Source of the DNA: Streptomyces xanthochromogenes
GTDB lineage: Bacteria > Actinomycetota > Actinomycetes > Streptomycetales > Streptomycetaceae
NCBI RefSeq assembly: GCF_014650455.1
Contig: NZ_BMUZ01000007.1
Span: 109,942-173,941, forward strand
Reading direction: 5' to 3'
DNA length: 64,000 nt
Shown: positions 17,191 to 25,791 of the stretch, one piece after another
How positions within the stretch are numbered: the first letter of the stretch is position 1
Layout: every line of letters begins with the position of its first letter
The notes under the pieces: generated by a model
Database searches by the model: none
Told to the model about the DNA's origin: nothing
What the model saw: the letters and a program-made list of their open reading frames with translations, nothing else
Made by a program: the position numbers and the translations under genes

Positions 17191-17529
17191 CTACAGTGCG
17201 TCAGGTCCGCGTTCGCCGGTCCGTACCCGGACCGCCGTCTCGACGGGCACGCTCCACACCTTGCCGTCGCCGATCTTTCCGGTGCGGGCGGCCTTGACCA
17301 CGACGTCGATGAGTTCCTCGGCGTCCTCGTCCTCGACCAGGACCTCGATGCGGATCTTGGGGACGAGGTCGACGGTGTACTCGGCGCCGCGGTAGACCTC
17401 GGTGTGGCCGCGCTGGCGGCCGTAGCCGCTGGCCTCGGTGACGGTCAGGCCCTGGACGCCGAAGGCCTGGAGGGCTTCCTTGATCTCGTCGAGCCGGTGC
17501 GGCTTGACGACCGCGGTGATGAGCTTCAT
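17191..17529 (-). CDS. glnK: PII signal protein GlnK
   Basis: 112 residues starting MKLITAVVKPHRLDEIKEAL; the ATG overlaps the amtB stop in an ATGA arrangement. The T-loop contains Tyr51 (EVYRGAEYTVDL), the residue modified in Streptomyces GlnK, and the B-loop region KIGDGKVWSVPVE binds ATP. PII proteins sense 2-oxoglutarate and energy state and regulate ammonium uptake by binding AmtB. Confidence 0.96.
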   Translation of the reverse strand: MKLITAVVKPHRLDEIKEALQAFGVQGLTVTEASGYGRQRGHTEVYRGAEYTVDLVPKIRIEVLVEDEDAEELIDVVVKAARTGKIGDGKVWSVPVETAVRVRTGERGPDAL

Positions 17530-18866
17530 GCGTCCACCTTCTTGTTCGCTGCCACGTCGCCCGGGGCCGGCACGGCCTTGCGGGGCACGGTGCCGCCGCC
17601 CGCGCCGCTGAAGTCGTACGCCGTCTCGGCGTGCTCGACCTGGTCGATGCCGGAGACCTCGTCGTCCTCCGGTACCCGCATCCCGATCGTCTTGTCGAGG
17701 GCGAAGGCGAGGACCGCGGAGACCACGAGCGAGTAGCCGAGGACCGCGCCGACCCCGATGGCCTGCTTGCCGAGCTGGTCCAGGCCGCCGCCGTAGAAGA
17801 GGCCCTTGGCGGTGGACTGTACGCCGCCGGTGGCGAAGAGCCCGATGAGCAGCGAGCCGGTGATGCCGCCGACCATGTGGACACCGACGACGTCGAGCGA
17901 GTCGTCGAATCCGAAGCGGTACTTGAGGCCGACGGCCATGGCGCACAGGACGCCCGCGATGGCGCCGACCGCGATCGCGCCCAGCGGGCTGACGCAGCCG
18001 CCGGCGGGGGTGATCGCGACGAGGCCGGCGACCGCGCCGGAGGCGGCGCCCAGGGTGGTGAAGGAGCCGTGGCGCAGCTTCTCGTACAGCAGCCAGGCGA
18101 GCATGGCGGCGGCCGTGGCGACCTGGGTGTTGACGAACATCACGGCGCCCACGCCGTCATCGTTGCCGAGCCAGGAGCCGGCGTTGAAGCCGAACCAGCC
18201 GAACCACAGCAGAGCCGCGCCGAGCATGACGAGCGGCAGGCTGTGCGGCCGCATCGGGTCCTTCTTGAAGCCGACGCGCTTGCCGATGACGAGGATCACG
18301 CCGAGAGCGGCCGCACCCGCGTTGATGTGCACGGCGGTGCCGCCGGCGAAGTCGATGACGCCCTTCTTGAAGAGCCAGCCGTCCGAGGCCCACACCCAGT
18401 GCGCGACGGGGAAGTAGACGACGGTGACCCACAGGGCGGTGAACAGCGACCAGGCGGTGAACTTGACACGGTCGGCGAGCGCCCCGCTTATGAGCGCGGG
18501 CGTGATGACCGCGAACATCAGCTGGAAGACGGCGAAGACGTAGATCGGGATGGTGTATCCGGGCCAGAGCTGGACCAGGCCGATGCCGCTGAGCCCGAAG
18601 TAGTCCTTGGACCAGCCGATGAAGCCGTTGCTCTCGCCGAAGGTCAGGCTGAACCCGTAGAGCACCCACAGGATCGTGACGATGCCGAGGCTGATGAAGC
18701 TCATCATCAGCATGTTGAGGGTGCTCTTGACGCGGACCATGCCTCCGTAGAAGAAGGCGAGTCCGGGGGTCATGATCATTACCAGCGCTGAGCAGATCAG
18801 CATGAATCCGGTGTTGGCGCTGGACAGCTGCGGAGCGTCAGCTGCGAGCGTGATGCCTGGAGGCAT
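17526..18866 (-). CDS. amtB: ammonium transporter AmtB
   Basis: 446 residues with eleven predicted membrane segments. The Amt signature region is around FAGGTAVHINAGAAALGVILVIGKR, and conserved pore histidines are visible in GTAVHINAG and VVGVHMVGGITG. It conducts ammonium and is blocked by GlnK. It is first in the operon, with a GlnR-type box 120-135 bp upstream of the start codon. Confidence 0.96.
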   Translation of the reverse strand: MPPGITLAADAPQLSSANTGFMLICSALVMIMTPGLAFFYGGMVRVKSTLNMLMMSFISLGIVTILWVLYGFSLTFGESNGFIGWSKDYFGLSGIGLVQLWPGYTIPIYVFAVFQLMFAVITPALISGALADRVKFTAWSLFTALWVTVVYFPVAHWVWASDGWLFKKGVIDFAGGTAVHINAGAAALGVILVIGKRVGFKKDPMRPHSLPLVMLGAALLWFGWFGFNAGSWLGNDDGVGAVMFVNTQVATAAAMLAWLLYEKLRHGSFTTLGAASGAVAGLVAITPAGGCVSPLGAIAVGAIAGVLCAMAVGLKYRFGFDDSLDVVGVHMVGGITGSLLIGLFATGGVQSTAKGLFYGGGLDQLGKQAIGVGAVLGYSLVVSAVLAFALDKTIGMRVPEDDEVSGIDQVEHAETAYDFSGAGGGTVPRKAVPAPGDVAANKKVDA

Positions 18867-18985
18867 CGGCGTCTCCTCGTCGTCGGTACGGCCCGTGCGG
18901 GGGCGTTACTCGGGCGGGAACTGGCTGGGGGCCGGTTATGCGCCATGAGGTTGTCCCAGCGCGGTTTCCGTCGATGCCGCTCGAT

Positions 18986-19001
18986 GTTTCACCGCAGTGA
19001 C
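18986..19001 (-). promoter_or_regulatory. GlnR-type box upstream of amtB
   Basis: On the minus strand 19001-18986 reads GTCAC, six bases (TGCGGT), then GAAAC, which matches the GlnR a-site/b-site pattern gTnAC-n6-GaAAC. A further GTAAC half-site lies at 19021-19017. GlnR control of amtB-glnK-glnD is established in Streptomyces; occupancy here is inferred. Confidence 0.75.
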
Positions 19002-19052
19002 GAAGGAGGCGTGCGTGTTACGCGCCCGTGAACTGCCGGATCGGCAGGGGTG

Positions 19053-19074
19053 CGCCCCCCGGCGCCGGGGGGCG
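19053..19074. repeat. perfect 22-bp GC palindrome
   Basis: CGCCCCCCGGC at 19053-19063 is followed directly by its reverse complement at 19064-19074. It lies between nsdA and amtB, upstream of the GlnR box relative to amtB. It may act as a cruciform or terminator-like barrier; no factor is assigned. Confidence 0.6.
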
Positions 19075-19087
19075 TCCGCACCTGGCG

Positions 19088-19167
19088 GACCGGCCGCGAC
19101 ACCACCCGTTTGACCTGGCGTGGGGGAGCCGAGTCGGGCTGAACGGGGTGGGTGTCGCGGCCGGGGT
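19088..19167. repeat. long inverted repeat between nsdA and amtB
   Basis: The left arm at 19088-19107 (GACCGGCCGCGACACCACCC) pairs with the right arm at about 19147-19167, with two single-base bulges and a ~40-base loop. It sits just beyond the nsdA terminator hairpin, in the 339-nt gap 18867-19205, which contains no gene. Confidence 0.55.
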
Positions 19168-19174
19168 CTTGTAT

Positions 19175-19198
19175 GCCGTCGCGGGGCCGGGCGACGGC
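19175..19198 (-). terminator. nsdA terminator candidate
   Basis: GCCGTCGC at 19175-19182 pairs with GCGACGGC at 19191-19198 around an eight-base loop, seven bases beyond the nsdA stop codon. There is no T-tract. Confidence 0.6.
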
Positions 19199-19205
19199 GG
19201 GTGGC

Positions 19206-20681
19206 TCAGACGGCCTCGGCCGTCTCGGGCAGCTCCCGGGTGAGCAGGTCGGTCATCCGCACCACCTCGGCGACGTCCGAGAAGTCGCGCGCGGCGGTGT
19301 CGACGGTCTTGCGGAGCCGGGTGTTGACCCGCTCGGAGCGGACCCGCTTGGCGACCCGGAGCGCCTGCTCGGCAAGGACGGTCGACTGCTCGGGCTCCCG
19401 CTTGAGCAGGTGCACGGTGGCCATCCCGATGAGGTTCAGGGCGTAGCTGCGCTGGTGCTCCTCGTCCTTGCCGAACAGGGCGACGGCCTGTTCCATCACG
19501 GGCTCGGCGAGCGAGGCGTAGGTGGGGCTGCGGCCTGCCACGTAGGCGAGGTCGCGGAAGGAGTGGGCGTTCTCCCCGTTGAGCTCCGCCTCGGAGAAGA
19601 AGCGGATCCAGTCCGGCTCCGGCTCGCCGTCGAGCCCGGCGTCACCGAAGGTGTCCTCGGCCATCCGGGCGGCGCGCTTGGTCTTGCTGGGCTGGCCCAT
19701 GTTGGCGTAGGCGCGGGCCTCCATCGCATACAGCATCGCCTGGGTGCGGGCGGTCGCGCAGTCGCGGCTGCCGTACTGGGCGAGGTGGATGAGTTCGAGG
19801 GCGTCGTCGGGGCGCCCGAGATGGATCATCTGGCGGCTCATGGAGGACAGGATGTAGGAGCCGAGGGGCTTGTCGCCCGCCTCCTTGGAGGCGTGCAGGG
19901 CCAGCACGAAGTACTTCTGGGCGGTGGGCTGGAGGCCGACGTCGTAGCTCATCCAGCCGGCCAGCTCGGCGAGTTCGGCCGCGCATTTGAACAGCCGCTT
20001 GGAGGTGGCGGCGGGCTGGGGTTCCTGGAGCAGGTCGGTGACCTCGTGGAGCTGGCCCACCACCGCCTTGCGGCGCAGGCCGCCGCCGCACTGGGCGTCC
20101 CACTGGCGGAACATCGCGGTGGTGGATTCGAGCAGTTCCAGTTCGGGCCGGGAGAGCCGGGAGGGGCGCCGCGCGCTGGCCGCGGTCTCCGGGGGCCCGG
20201 GGTCGCTGGTGAGCGAGGGCACGAGCCAGCGCTGCATGGGCTCGATGAGGGAGGGGCCCGCGGCCAGCATCAGGGAGGTGCCGAGGAAGCCGCGCCGGGC
20301 GAGCATGAGGTCGCTGCGCGAGAACTCGCTCAGCAGCGACACCGTCTGGGGTCCGGCCCAGGGCAGGTCGACTCCGGACACCGAGGGCGACTGGTGGGCC
20401 TGGCGCAGGCCGAGGTCCTCGATCGCGACGATGCTCCCGAAGCGCTCCGAGAACAGCTCCGAGAGAATCCGGGGAATGGGCTCGCGCGGCATCTCGCCGT
20501 CGAGCCAGCGCCGCACTCTGGAGGTGTCGGTACTGATGTGGTGGGCGCCCATCTGGCGCGCCCGCCGGTTCACCTGGCGCGCCAGCTCGCCCTTCGACCA
20601 GCCGCTCCGTACGAACCACGAACCCAGCTGTTCGTTGGGGCGCTTTCCGGCGCTCGTACCGCTAGCCCCACTGCCGCCCAC
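19206..20681 (-). CDS. nsdA: NsdA-like regulator of differentiation
   Basis: The proposed start is GTG 20681, preceded by a GGGGG stretch; the open frame runs further up to 20837. The product is 491 residues. The N-terminal part (GSWFVRSGWSKGELARQVNRR and HISTDTSRVRRWLDGEMPRE) is an XRE-like DNA-binding region, and the remainder is a helical, TPR-like domain. This matches NsdA, a negative regulator of antibiotic production and sporulation in Streptomyces coelicolor, which is also located beside amtB. The mechanism is not established. Confidence 0.88.
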   Translation of the reverse strand: MGGSGASGTSAGKRPNEQLGSWFVRSGWSKGELARQVNRRARQMGAHHISTDTSRVRRWLDGEMPREPIPRILSELFSERFGSIVAIEDLGLRQAHQSPSVSGVDLPWAGPQTVSLLSEFSRSDLMLARRGFLGTSLMLAAGPSLIEPMQRWLVPSLTSDPGPPETAASARRPSRLSRPELELLESTTAMFRQWDAQCGGGLRRKAVVGQLHEVTDLLQEPQPAATSKRLFKCAAELAELAGWMSYDVGLQPTAQKYFVLALHASKEAGDKPLGSYILSSMSRQMIHLGRPDDALELIHLAQYGSRDCATARTQAMLYAMEARAYANMGQPSKTKRAARMAEDTFGDAGLDGEPEPDWIRFFSEAELNGENAHSFRDLAYVAGRSPTYASLAEPVMEQAVALFGKDEEHQRSYALNLIGMATVHLLKREPEQSTVLAEQALRVAKRVRSERVNTRLRKTVDTAARDFSDVAEVVRMTDLLTRELPETAEAV

Positions 20682-21142
20682 TGGAACGCCCCCAATCTGC
20701 TGAAGCCTCACGTGCGTCGGTTGTGCATCGATTGCGCGAACCCCTATCAGAATGCCGCTAGTTGGGCCCCCTGTCCCGCGGTTGCACCCGCCCGGACCGG
20801 AAACCTCCTTGCCTCCGGCATACCCGCGGGTGCGCATACCCCCCAGGTCCGTGTACCGACGGTAATCCTACGATCACCCGTCCGGCCATGGCGATTCCAG
20901 AAACGCCACCATTCGCCACCCCTTCGAATGAACTCCCCTGCCGCCAGGCGCGATTCACTTGACACAGGGCGATCAGCGTCGGGTGGAGCGGAGTGAGCCG
21001 GGGCGCACGAAGCACCCCGCACCACCCCTTTCACGACCGTGTCCACCCTGGCGGAGACGGAAAGTGACGGGAAAACTCCGGATCGTCACGACTACGCCAT
21101 GAGCGTCGTAACCACCGACGCGGCAGACCCGTTGGAGGGGGC
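20682..21142. other. 461-nt divergent intergenic region, nsdA / primase-like gene
   Basis: No credible gene is present. It must hold the promoters for both divergent genes. A TTGACA hexamer occurs on the plus strand at 20958-20963, but no good -10 element follows at normal spacing. The nsdA leader is AT-richer than its surroundings around 20860-20930. Confidence 0.4.
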
Positions 21143-21808
21143 ATGGGCTTCACGATCGGCGGCAGCCGGGGCATCAGGGAGACCCGGTCCGGCTCCTGGC
21201 GCCGCGGCCGCTCCACACGCACGACCCGCACCAGTGAGGTCACCGCCGTGGCCGAGTACACCGGCCTGTGGGGGTGGTCCGTCGCGCCGGGCGCCCGGGC
21301 CCTGAACGGCGAGTGCTCGTGCGGCAGTTCGTCCTGCACGGAGCCGGGCGCGCACCCCCTCGCCTTCACGCCCGAGGTACCGGCGGGCGCGACCCTCGAC
21401 GATGTCACCGAGGCCTGGTCGCAGTGCCCGGGGGCTTCGGTGCTGCTGCCGGTCGGGCGCACGTTCGACGTCCTGGACGTGGCGGCGCCGGCCGGCCGGC
21501 GGGCGCTGGTGCGCCTGGAGCGGATGGGCCTTCCACTGGGCCCCGTGTCCTCGACGCCCACCGGGCGCACCCACTTCTACGTCGCCCCGGGCGCCTGTGC
21601 CGAACTCCCCCGGCTGCTCTACCGGATGGGCTGGGACGACGCGGTCCTCGACCTGCGCTGCCCACCGCGCGGCAGCTACGTGCCGGCGCCGCCGTCCGGC
21701 GACGTGAACTGGCTGCGCCCGCCCTCCCTGGACACCGCGACCCGGCCCCCGCAGGCCCGCCTCCTGCTCGGCACGCTGGCGTACATCTGCCACCGCTCGG
21801 CGGCGTAG
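21143..21808 (+). CDS. primase/polymerase N-terminal-domain protein
   Basis: 221 residues with ATG at 21143 after GGAGGGGG. The region VTAVAEYTGLWGWSVAPGAR followed by a Cys cluster (CSCGSSSC) and GAHPL resembles the N-terminal part of bifunctional DNA primase/polymerase (Prim-Pol) proteins found next to ftsY or nsdA in streptomycetes. The expected catalytic acidic residues are not clearly recognisable: only FDVLDVAAPAGRR is in the right place, and the usual GLDVD-type motif is degenerate. It may have lost activity. It is convergent with ftsY. Confidence 0.6.
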   Translation: MGFTIGGSRGIRETRSGSWRRGRSTRTTRTSEVTAVAEYTGLWGWSVAPGARALNGECSCGSSSCTEPGAHPLAFTPEVPAGATLDDVTEAWSQCPGASVLLPVGRTFDVLDVAAPAGRRALVRLERMGLPLGPVSSTPTGRTHFYVAPGACAELPRLLYRMGWDDAVLDLRCPPRGSYVPAPPSGDVNWLRPPSLDTATRPPQARLLLGTLAYICHRSAA

Positions 21809-21823
21809 TCCACGGACGCGCGA

Positions 21824-21858
21824 ACGCCCCGCCGCATCTGTTGCTTGCGGCGGGGCGT
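21824..21858. terminator. bidirectional terminator between convergent genes
   Basis: ACGCCCCGCCGCA at 21824-21836 pairs perfectly with 21846-21858 around a nine-base loop. It lies between the primase-like gene and ftsY, which converge here. Confidence 0.75.
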
Positions 21859-21886
21859 CGGCGTGCCGGTGTGTCAGGGGTGGGGC

Positions 21887-23095
21887 TCAGTCGCCGATCA
21901 GCGCGTCGACGAACGCCTCCGGCTCGAACGGAGCCAGGTCGTCCGCGCCCTCGCCGAGCCCGACGAGCTTGACGGGGACGCCCAGTTCGCGCTGGACGGC
22001 GATGACGATGCCGCCCTTGGCGGTGCCGTCGAGCTTGGTCAGGACGATGCCGGTGATGTCGACGACCTCGGCGAACACCCGGGCCTGGACCAGGCCGTTC
22101 TGTCCGGTCGTGGCGTCGAGCACGAGCAGCACCTCGTCGAGCGGGCCGTGCTTCTCCACGACGCGCTTGACCTTGCCGAGCTCGTCCATGAGGCCGGTCT
22201 TGGTGTGCAGGCGGCCCGCGGTGTCGATGAGCACGACGTCCGCGCCCTCGGCGATGCCCTCCTTGACGGCGTCGAACGCGATCGAGGCGGGGTCGCCGCC
22301 CTCGGGGCCGCGCACGGTGCGGGCGCCGACGCGCTCGCCCCAGGTCTGGAGCTGGTCGGCGGCGGCGGCCCGGAAGGTGTCGGCCGCGCCGAGCACGACG
22401 GACTTGCCGTCGGCGACCAGGACGCGGGCGAGCTTGCCGGTGGTGGTGGTCTTGCCGGTGCCGTTCACGCCGACGACCATGACGACGCCGGGGACGGTCT
22501 CGCCGCCCTCGGTCTTGACCTCGCGGTCGAAGTCCGTGCCGAGCAGCGCGAGGAGCTCCTCGCGCAGCAGCGTGCGCAGGTCCTGCGGGGTGCGGGTGCC
22601 GAGCACCTTGACGCGCTCGCGGAGCCGGTCGACCAGCTCCTGGGTGGGCGCGACGCCGACGTCGGCGGTCAGCAGGGTGTCCTCGATCTCCTCCCAGGTG
22701 TCCTCGTCGAGGTGTTCGCGGGAGAGCAGGGTGAGCAGACCCTTGCCGAGCGAGTTCTGCGAGCGGGCGAGGCGGGCCCGCAGCCGGACGAGCCGGCCGG
22801 CGGTCGGCTCGGGCACATCGAGCGCCGGCGCCTCGGGGGCAACGGGCTCCTCGATGACGACCGGGGTGGCGGGGGCCTCGGGAAGGCCGACCTCCTCGAT
22901 GGTGCGGCGCGGTTCCTCCGCCGTCTCCGCGGCGTCCTCACCGACCTGAGGCTCGGCGGGCGGGGCTGTGATGGTCGGCGTGCTCGGCGGCGCGGTGGGC
23001 GGCAGCTGCTTCTTCTTGCGGCTGCTGACCACGAGCCCGCTGATCGCGCCGACCGCGACCAGGGCGATGACTACAGCAAGGATGACGAATTCCAT
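21887..23095 (-). CDS. ftsY: signal recognition particle receptor FtsY
   Basis: 402 residues. An N-terminal hydrophobic segment (FVILAVVIALVAVGAISGLVV) anchors it to the membrane, as in actinobacterial FtsY. An acidic Pro/Ala-rich A region follows, then the NG GTPase domain with P-loop GVNGTGKTTTTGKLA, DTAGRL and LTKLDGTAKGG. It is the docking partner of Ffh (13059-14600). Confidence 0.96.
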   Translation of the reverse strand: MEFVILAVVIALVAVGAISGLVVSSRKKKQLPPTAPPSTPTITAPPAEPQVGEDAAETAEEPRRTIEEVGLPEAPATPVVIEEPVAPEAPALDVPEPTAGRLVRLRARLARSQNSLGKGLLTLLSREHLDEDTWEEIEDTLLTADVGVAPTQELVDRLRERVKVLGTRTPQDLRTLLREELLALLGTDFDREVKTEGGETVPGVVMVVGVNGTGKTTTTGKLARVLVADGKSVVLGAADTFRAAAADQLQTWGERVGARTVRGPEGGDPASIAFDAVKEGIAEGADVVLIDTAGRLHTKTGLMDELGKVKRVVEKHGPLDEVLLVLDATTGQNGLVQARVFAEVVDITGIVLTKLDGTAKGGIVIAVQRELGVPVKLVGLGEGADDLAPFEPEAFVDALIGD

Positions 23096-23189
23096 AACGC
23101 TCCCAGTATCGGGTACGAGTCCGCGAGGGCCCAGTTTGTACCTTCCTCCGAGAACGGAAGGGAATTATGGGGCAGGTGTCAGATTAAAG

Positions 23190-23261
23190 TACGATAGAGG
23201 TAGCTGCATCAACGCGCGTAGAGTCCCCTTCGACTACCCCCACCGGCTCAGCGTCGAGCCG
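23190..23261 (+). promoter_or_regulatory. possible promoter and structured leader of the NCS1 permease
   Basis: TACGAT at 23190-23195 resembles a -10 element, though no convincing -35 is seen. The ~90-base leader contains a stem CGGCTC (23244-23249) with GAGCCG (23256-23261). I do not recognise any known riboswitch core in it. Confidence 0.3.
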
Positions 23262-23287
23262 AGCGAGAGGCACGGAACTCCACCCCC

Positions 23288-24754
23288 ATGAACGACACCG
23301 GCTCCCCCGACGAAGCGCAGAGCGCCCTGGAAACACGTGGCTTGGAGCCCGTGCCGGACGCGGAGCGCACCGCCAGAACCCGCGAGCTCTTCCCCACCTG
23401 GGTCGCCGCGAACATCAGCGTGCTGCTGCTCACGATGGGCGCCAGCCTCGTCGTCGCGTACAAGCTCAACTTCTGGCAGGCGATCGTGGTCGCCGTGTGC
23501 GCGCCCATTCTCTCGTACGGCCTGGTCGGGCTCATCGGGATCGCGGGCAAGCGCGGCGGCGCCCCCGGCATGGCGCTGTCGCGCGCGGTGTTCGGCCAGC
23601 GCGGCAATCTGCTGCCCGGTTCGCTGATCTGGGTGGCGCGCTGGGGCTGGGAGACCATCAACGCGGTGACCGGCGCCTACGCGGTGCTGACCGTCCTGGA
23701 CATCCTCTTCGGGATCAAGAGCAACACGTTCCTGATCATCGTGACGCTCGCCGTCTTCGTGGTCATCACGTTCGCCATCTCGGGCCTCGGCATCCACGTC
23801 GTCCAGAAGTGCAACAAGTACGCGACCTTCCTGTTCGGCGCGTTCTCGGTCCTGGTGCTCGTGTACCTCGTGATGAACACCGACTGGTCCGCCGTCCTCC
23901 ACCAGCCGGCCGGCAAGACCTCGCTGATGGTCGCGGGCATCGGCATGATCGCCGCGGGCGGTGTCAGCTGGATCCCGTCCGCCCCCGACTTCGCCCGCTA
24001 CCTGCCGCGCACCGCCTCCTCCAGGGCGATCGTCGGCAACTCGATCGGCGGCGCCGGCATCGTGGTGCTTCCCATGGTCCTGATGGGCGCGGTCATGGCC
24101 GTCTCCACGCCGGACCTCGCCTCGGCCGCCGACCCGGTGTCCTTCCTCGGCGAGATCCTGCCGATGTGGATCGCGGTGCCCTACCTGCTGATCGCGCTCG
24201 TCGGCATGCTGCTCATCAACTCGATGTCGATGTACTCGGCGGGCTTCACCGCGCAGACCCTCGGCTTCAAGATCCCGCGCCACTGGGCGGTCTCCGTCAA
24301 CGCGGTCATCTCGCTGGTCTTCGGCGGCATCCTGATGCTGGTCGCCACCAGCTTCATGGGCTCCTTCATCGCCTTCCTCTCGCTGCTCGCCGTCGCGTTC
24401 TCGGCCTGGGTCGGCGTGTTCGGCGCGGACATGCTGCGCCGCCCGGAGTACGACGCGAAGGCGCTGCTCGACACGACGCGCACCAGCGCCTACTGGTACA
24501 AGGGCGGCTTCTCCCCCGCCGCGGTCATCGCCTGGGCGGTGGGCCTGCTCGGCGGCCTCATGTTCACCAAGTCCGACTGGTTCACGGGGCCGCTGTCCTC
24601 GAACAACCCGGTCGGCGAGTACGGCCTCGGCTGGGTCGCCACCATCGTGATCTCCGGCCTGCTGTACGTCGTGCTGCCCAAGCCGCCGGTGGTCGACGCC
24701 GAGGCTCCCGACACCTCCGACGCCGCCAAGTCCGCCGAGACTCTGGCTGTCTGA
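23288..24754 (+). CDS. NCS1-family cytosine/purine permease
   Basis: 488 residues with about twelve hydrophobic segments. It fits the nucleobase-cation-symport-1 family (CodB-like): ELFPTWVAANISVLLLTMGASL in the first helix, WVARWGWETINAVTGAY in helix 3 and SWIPSAPDFARYLPR in helix 6 are typical. It imports cytosine or a related nucleobase; the exact substrate is not visible. It is followed after 71 nt by the LLM oxidoreductase on the same strand, so the two may be cotranscribed. The pair looks like an insertion between ftsY and glcP relative to the S. coelicolor order (from memory). Confidence 0.85.
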   Translation: MNDTGSPDEAQSALETRGLEPVPDAERTARTRELFPTWVAANISVLLLTMGASLVVAYKLNFWQAIVVAVCAPILSYGLVGLIGIAGKRGGAPGMALSRAVFGQRGNLLPGSLIWVARWGWETINAVTGAYAVLTVLDILFGIKSNTFLIIVTLAVFVVITFAISGLGIHVVQKCNKYATFLFGAFSVLVLVYLVMNTDWSAVLHQPAGKTSLMVAGIGMIAAGGVSWIPSAPDFARYLPRTASSRAIVGNSIGGAGIVVLPMVLMGAVMAVSTPDLASAADPVSFLGEILPMWIAVPYLLIALVGMLLINSMSMYSAGFTAQTLGFKIPRHWAVSVNAVISLVFGGILMLVATSFMGSFIAFLSLLAVAFSAWVGVFGADMLRRPEYDAKALLDTTRTSAYWYKGGFSPAAVIAWAVGLLGGLMFTKSDWFTGPLSSNNPVGEYGLGWVATIVISGLLYVVLPKPPVVDAEAPDTSDAAKSAETLAV

Positions 24755-24825
24755 CGCCTCGTCAGCTACCGTCCCCCTTCGCCCGGGGTTCCCCTGGAAC
24801 CCGCCCGGTGGAGGGGGACTTTTCC

Positions 24826-25791
24826 ATGCCGTTCACGGTCGTACGCATGAACCTGGTGGACCCGGACGCCACCGCCCAGTCGCTGTCCGCCCGCTACCGG
24901 GCGGCCCTGGAGATGGCGGCGTTCGCCGACGACCGGGGCGTCGACACCGTCCAGACCGAGGAGCACCACGGCACGGACAACAACTGGCTGCCCTCCCCCT
25001 TCGCCTTCGCGGGCGCGGTCTTCGGCGCCACCCGCCGCATCGCGGTCACGGTCTCGGCGATCATCGGGCCGCTGTACGACCCGCTGCGGCTCGCCGAGGA
25101 CATCGCGGTGCTCGACCTGGTGAGCGGCGGCCGTCTGGTGACGGTCTCCGGGATCGGCTACCGGCCCGCCGAGTACGAGCAGCAGGGCGTCGAGTGGGGC
25201 CGGCGCGGCAAGCTCCAGGACGAGCTCCTGGAGACGCTCCTGAAGGCCTGGAGCGGCGAGGAGTTCACCTTCCGGGGACGTCAAGTGCGGGTCACACCGC
25301 GCCCGTTCACCGAGCCGCATCCGATGCTCCTGGTCGGCGGCTCCTCCAGGGCGGCCGCGAACCGGGCCGCCCGGCTCGGCCTGCCGTTCTTCCCGAGCGC
25401 GCATCTGCCGGAGCTTGAGGCGTACTACAACGACAAACGCGCCGAGTACGGCACCGAGGGCTTCTGCATGATGCCGGCGGCGACGACGCCCCTGCTGCAC
25501 ATCAGCGAGGACCCGGACCGGACCTGGGCCGAGTACGGCGAGCACTTCCTGCACGAGGCGCGGATGTACGCGTCCTGGCAGTCCAAGGACATCCGCTCGG
25601 CGGTGAAGTCCGCGGCGACGACGGTGGCGGAGCTGCGCGCGGAGGGCGTCTATCGCGTGCTGACCCCCGAACAGTGCGCATCACTGGCGGCCGACAGCCT
25701 GGTCCTGCACCCCCTGTGCGGCGGCATGCCCATCGACGAGGCCTGGAACAGCCTCCACCTGTTCTGCGACCGGGTGCTTCCGGCGCTCTAG
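24826..25791 (+). CDS. LLM class flavin-dependent oxidoreductase
   Basis: 321 residues from ATG 24826, with GGAGGGGG upstream; the open frame extends back through the permease gene but that part is shadow. It is a luciferase-like alpha/beta barrel: FADDRGVDTVQTEEHHGTDN, VSAIIGPLYDPLRLAEDIAVLD and VSGGRLVTVSGIGYRPAEY are characteristic of the F420- or FMN-dependent family. The substrate is unknown. It may act on a compound imported by the adjacent permease. Its stop codon shares a CTAG with the convergent membrane protein gene. Confidence 0.85.
   Translation: MPFTVVRMNLVDPDATAQSLSARYRAALEMAAFADDRGVDTVQTEEHHGTDNNWLPSPFAFAGAVFGATRRIAVTVSAIIGPLYDPLRLAEDIAVLDLVSGGRLVTVSGIGYRPAEYEQQGVEWGRRGKLQDELLETLLKAWSGEEFTFRGRQVRVTPRPFTEPHPMLLVGGSSRAAANRAARLGLPFFPSAHLPELEAYYNDKRAEYGTEGFCMMPAATTPLLHISEDPDRTWAEYGEHFLHEARMYASWQSKDIRSAVKSAATTVAELRAEGVYRVLTPEQCASLAADSLVLHPLCGGMPIDEAWNSLHLFCDRVLPAL

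Noticed and set aside
23196..23287. Known riboswitch (purine, TPP, guanidine or THF type) upstream of the NCS1 permease
   Set aside because: None of the conserved core sequences that I can recall is present; only a generic stem was found.
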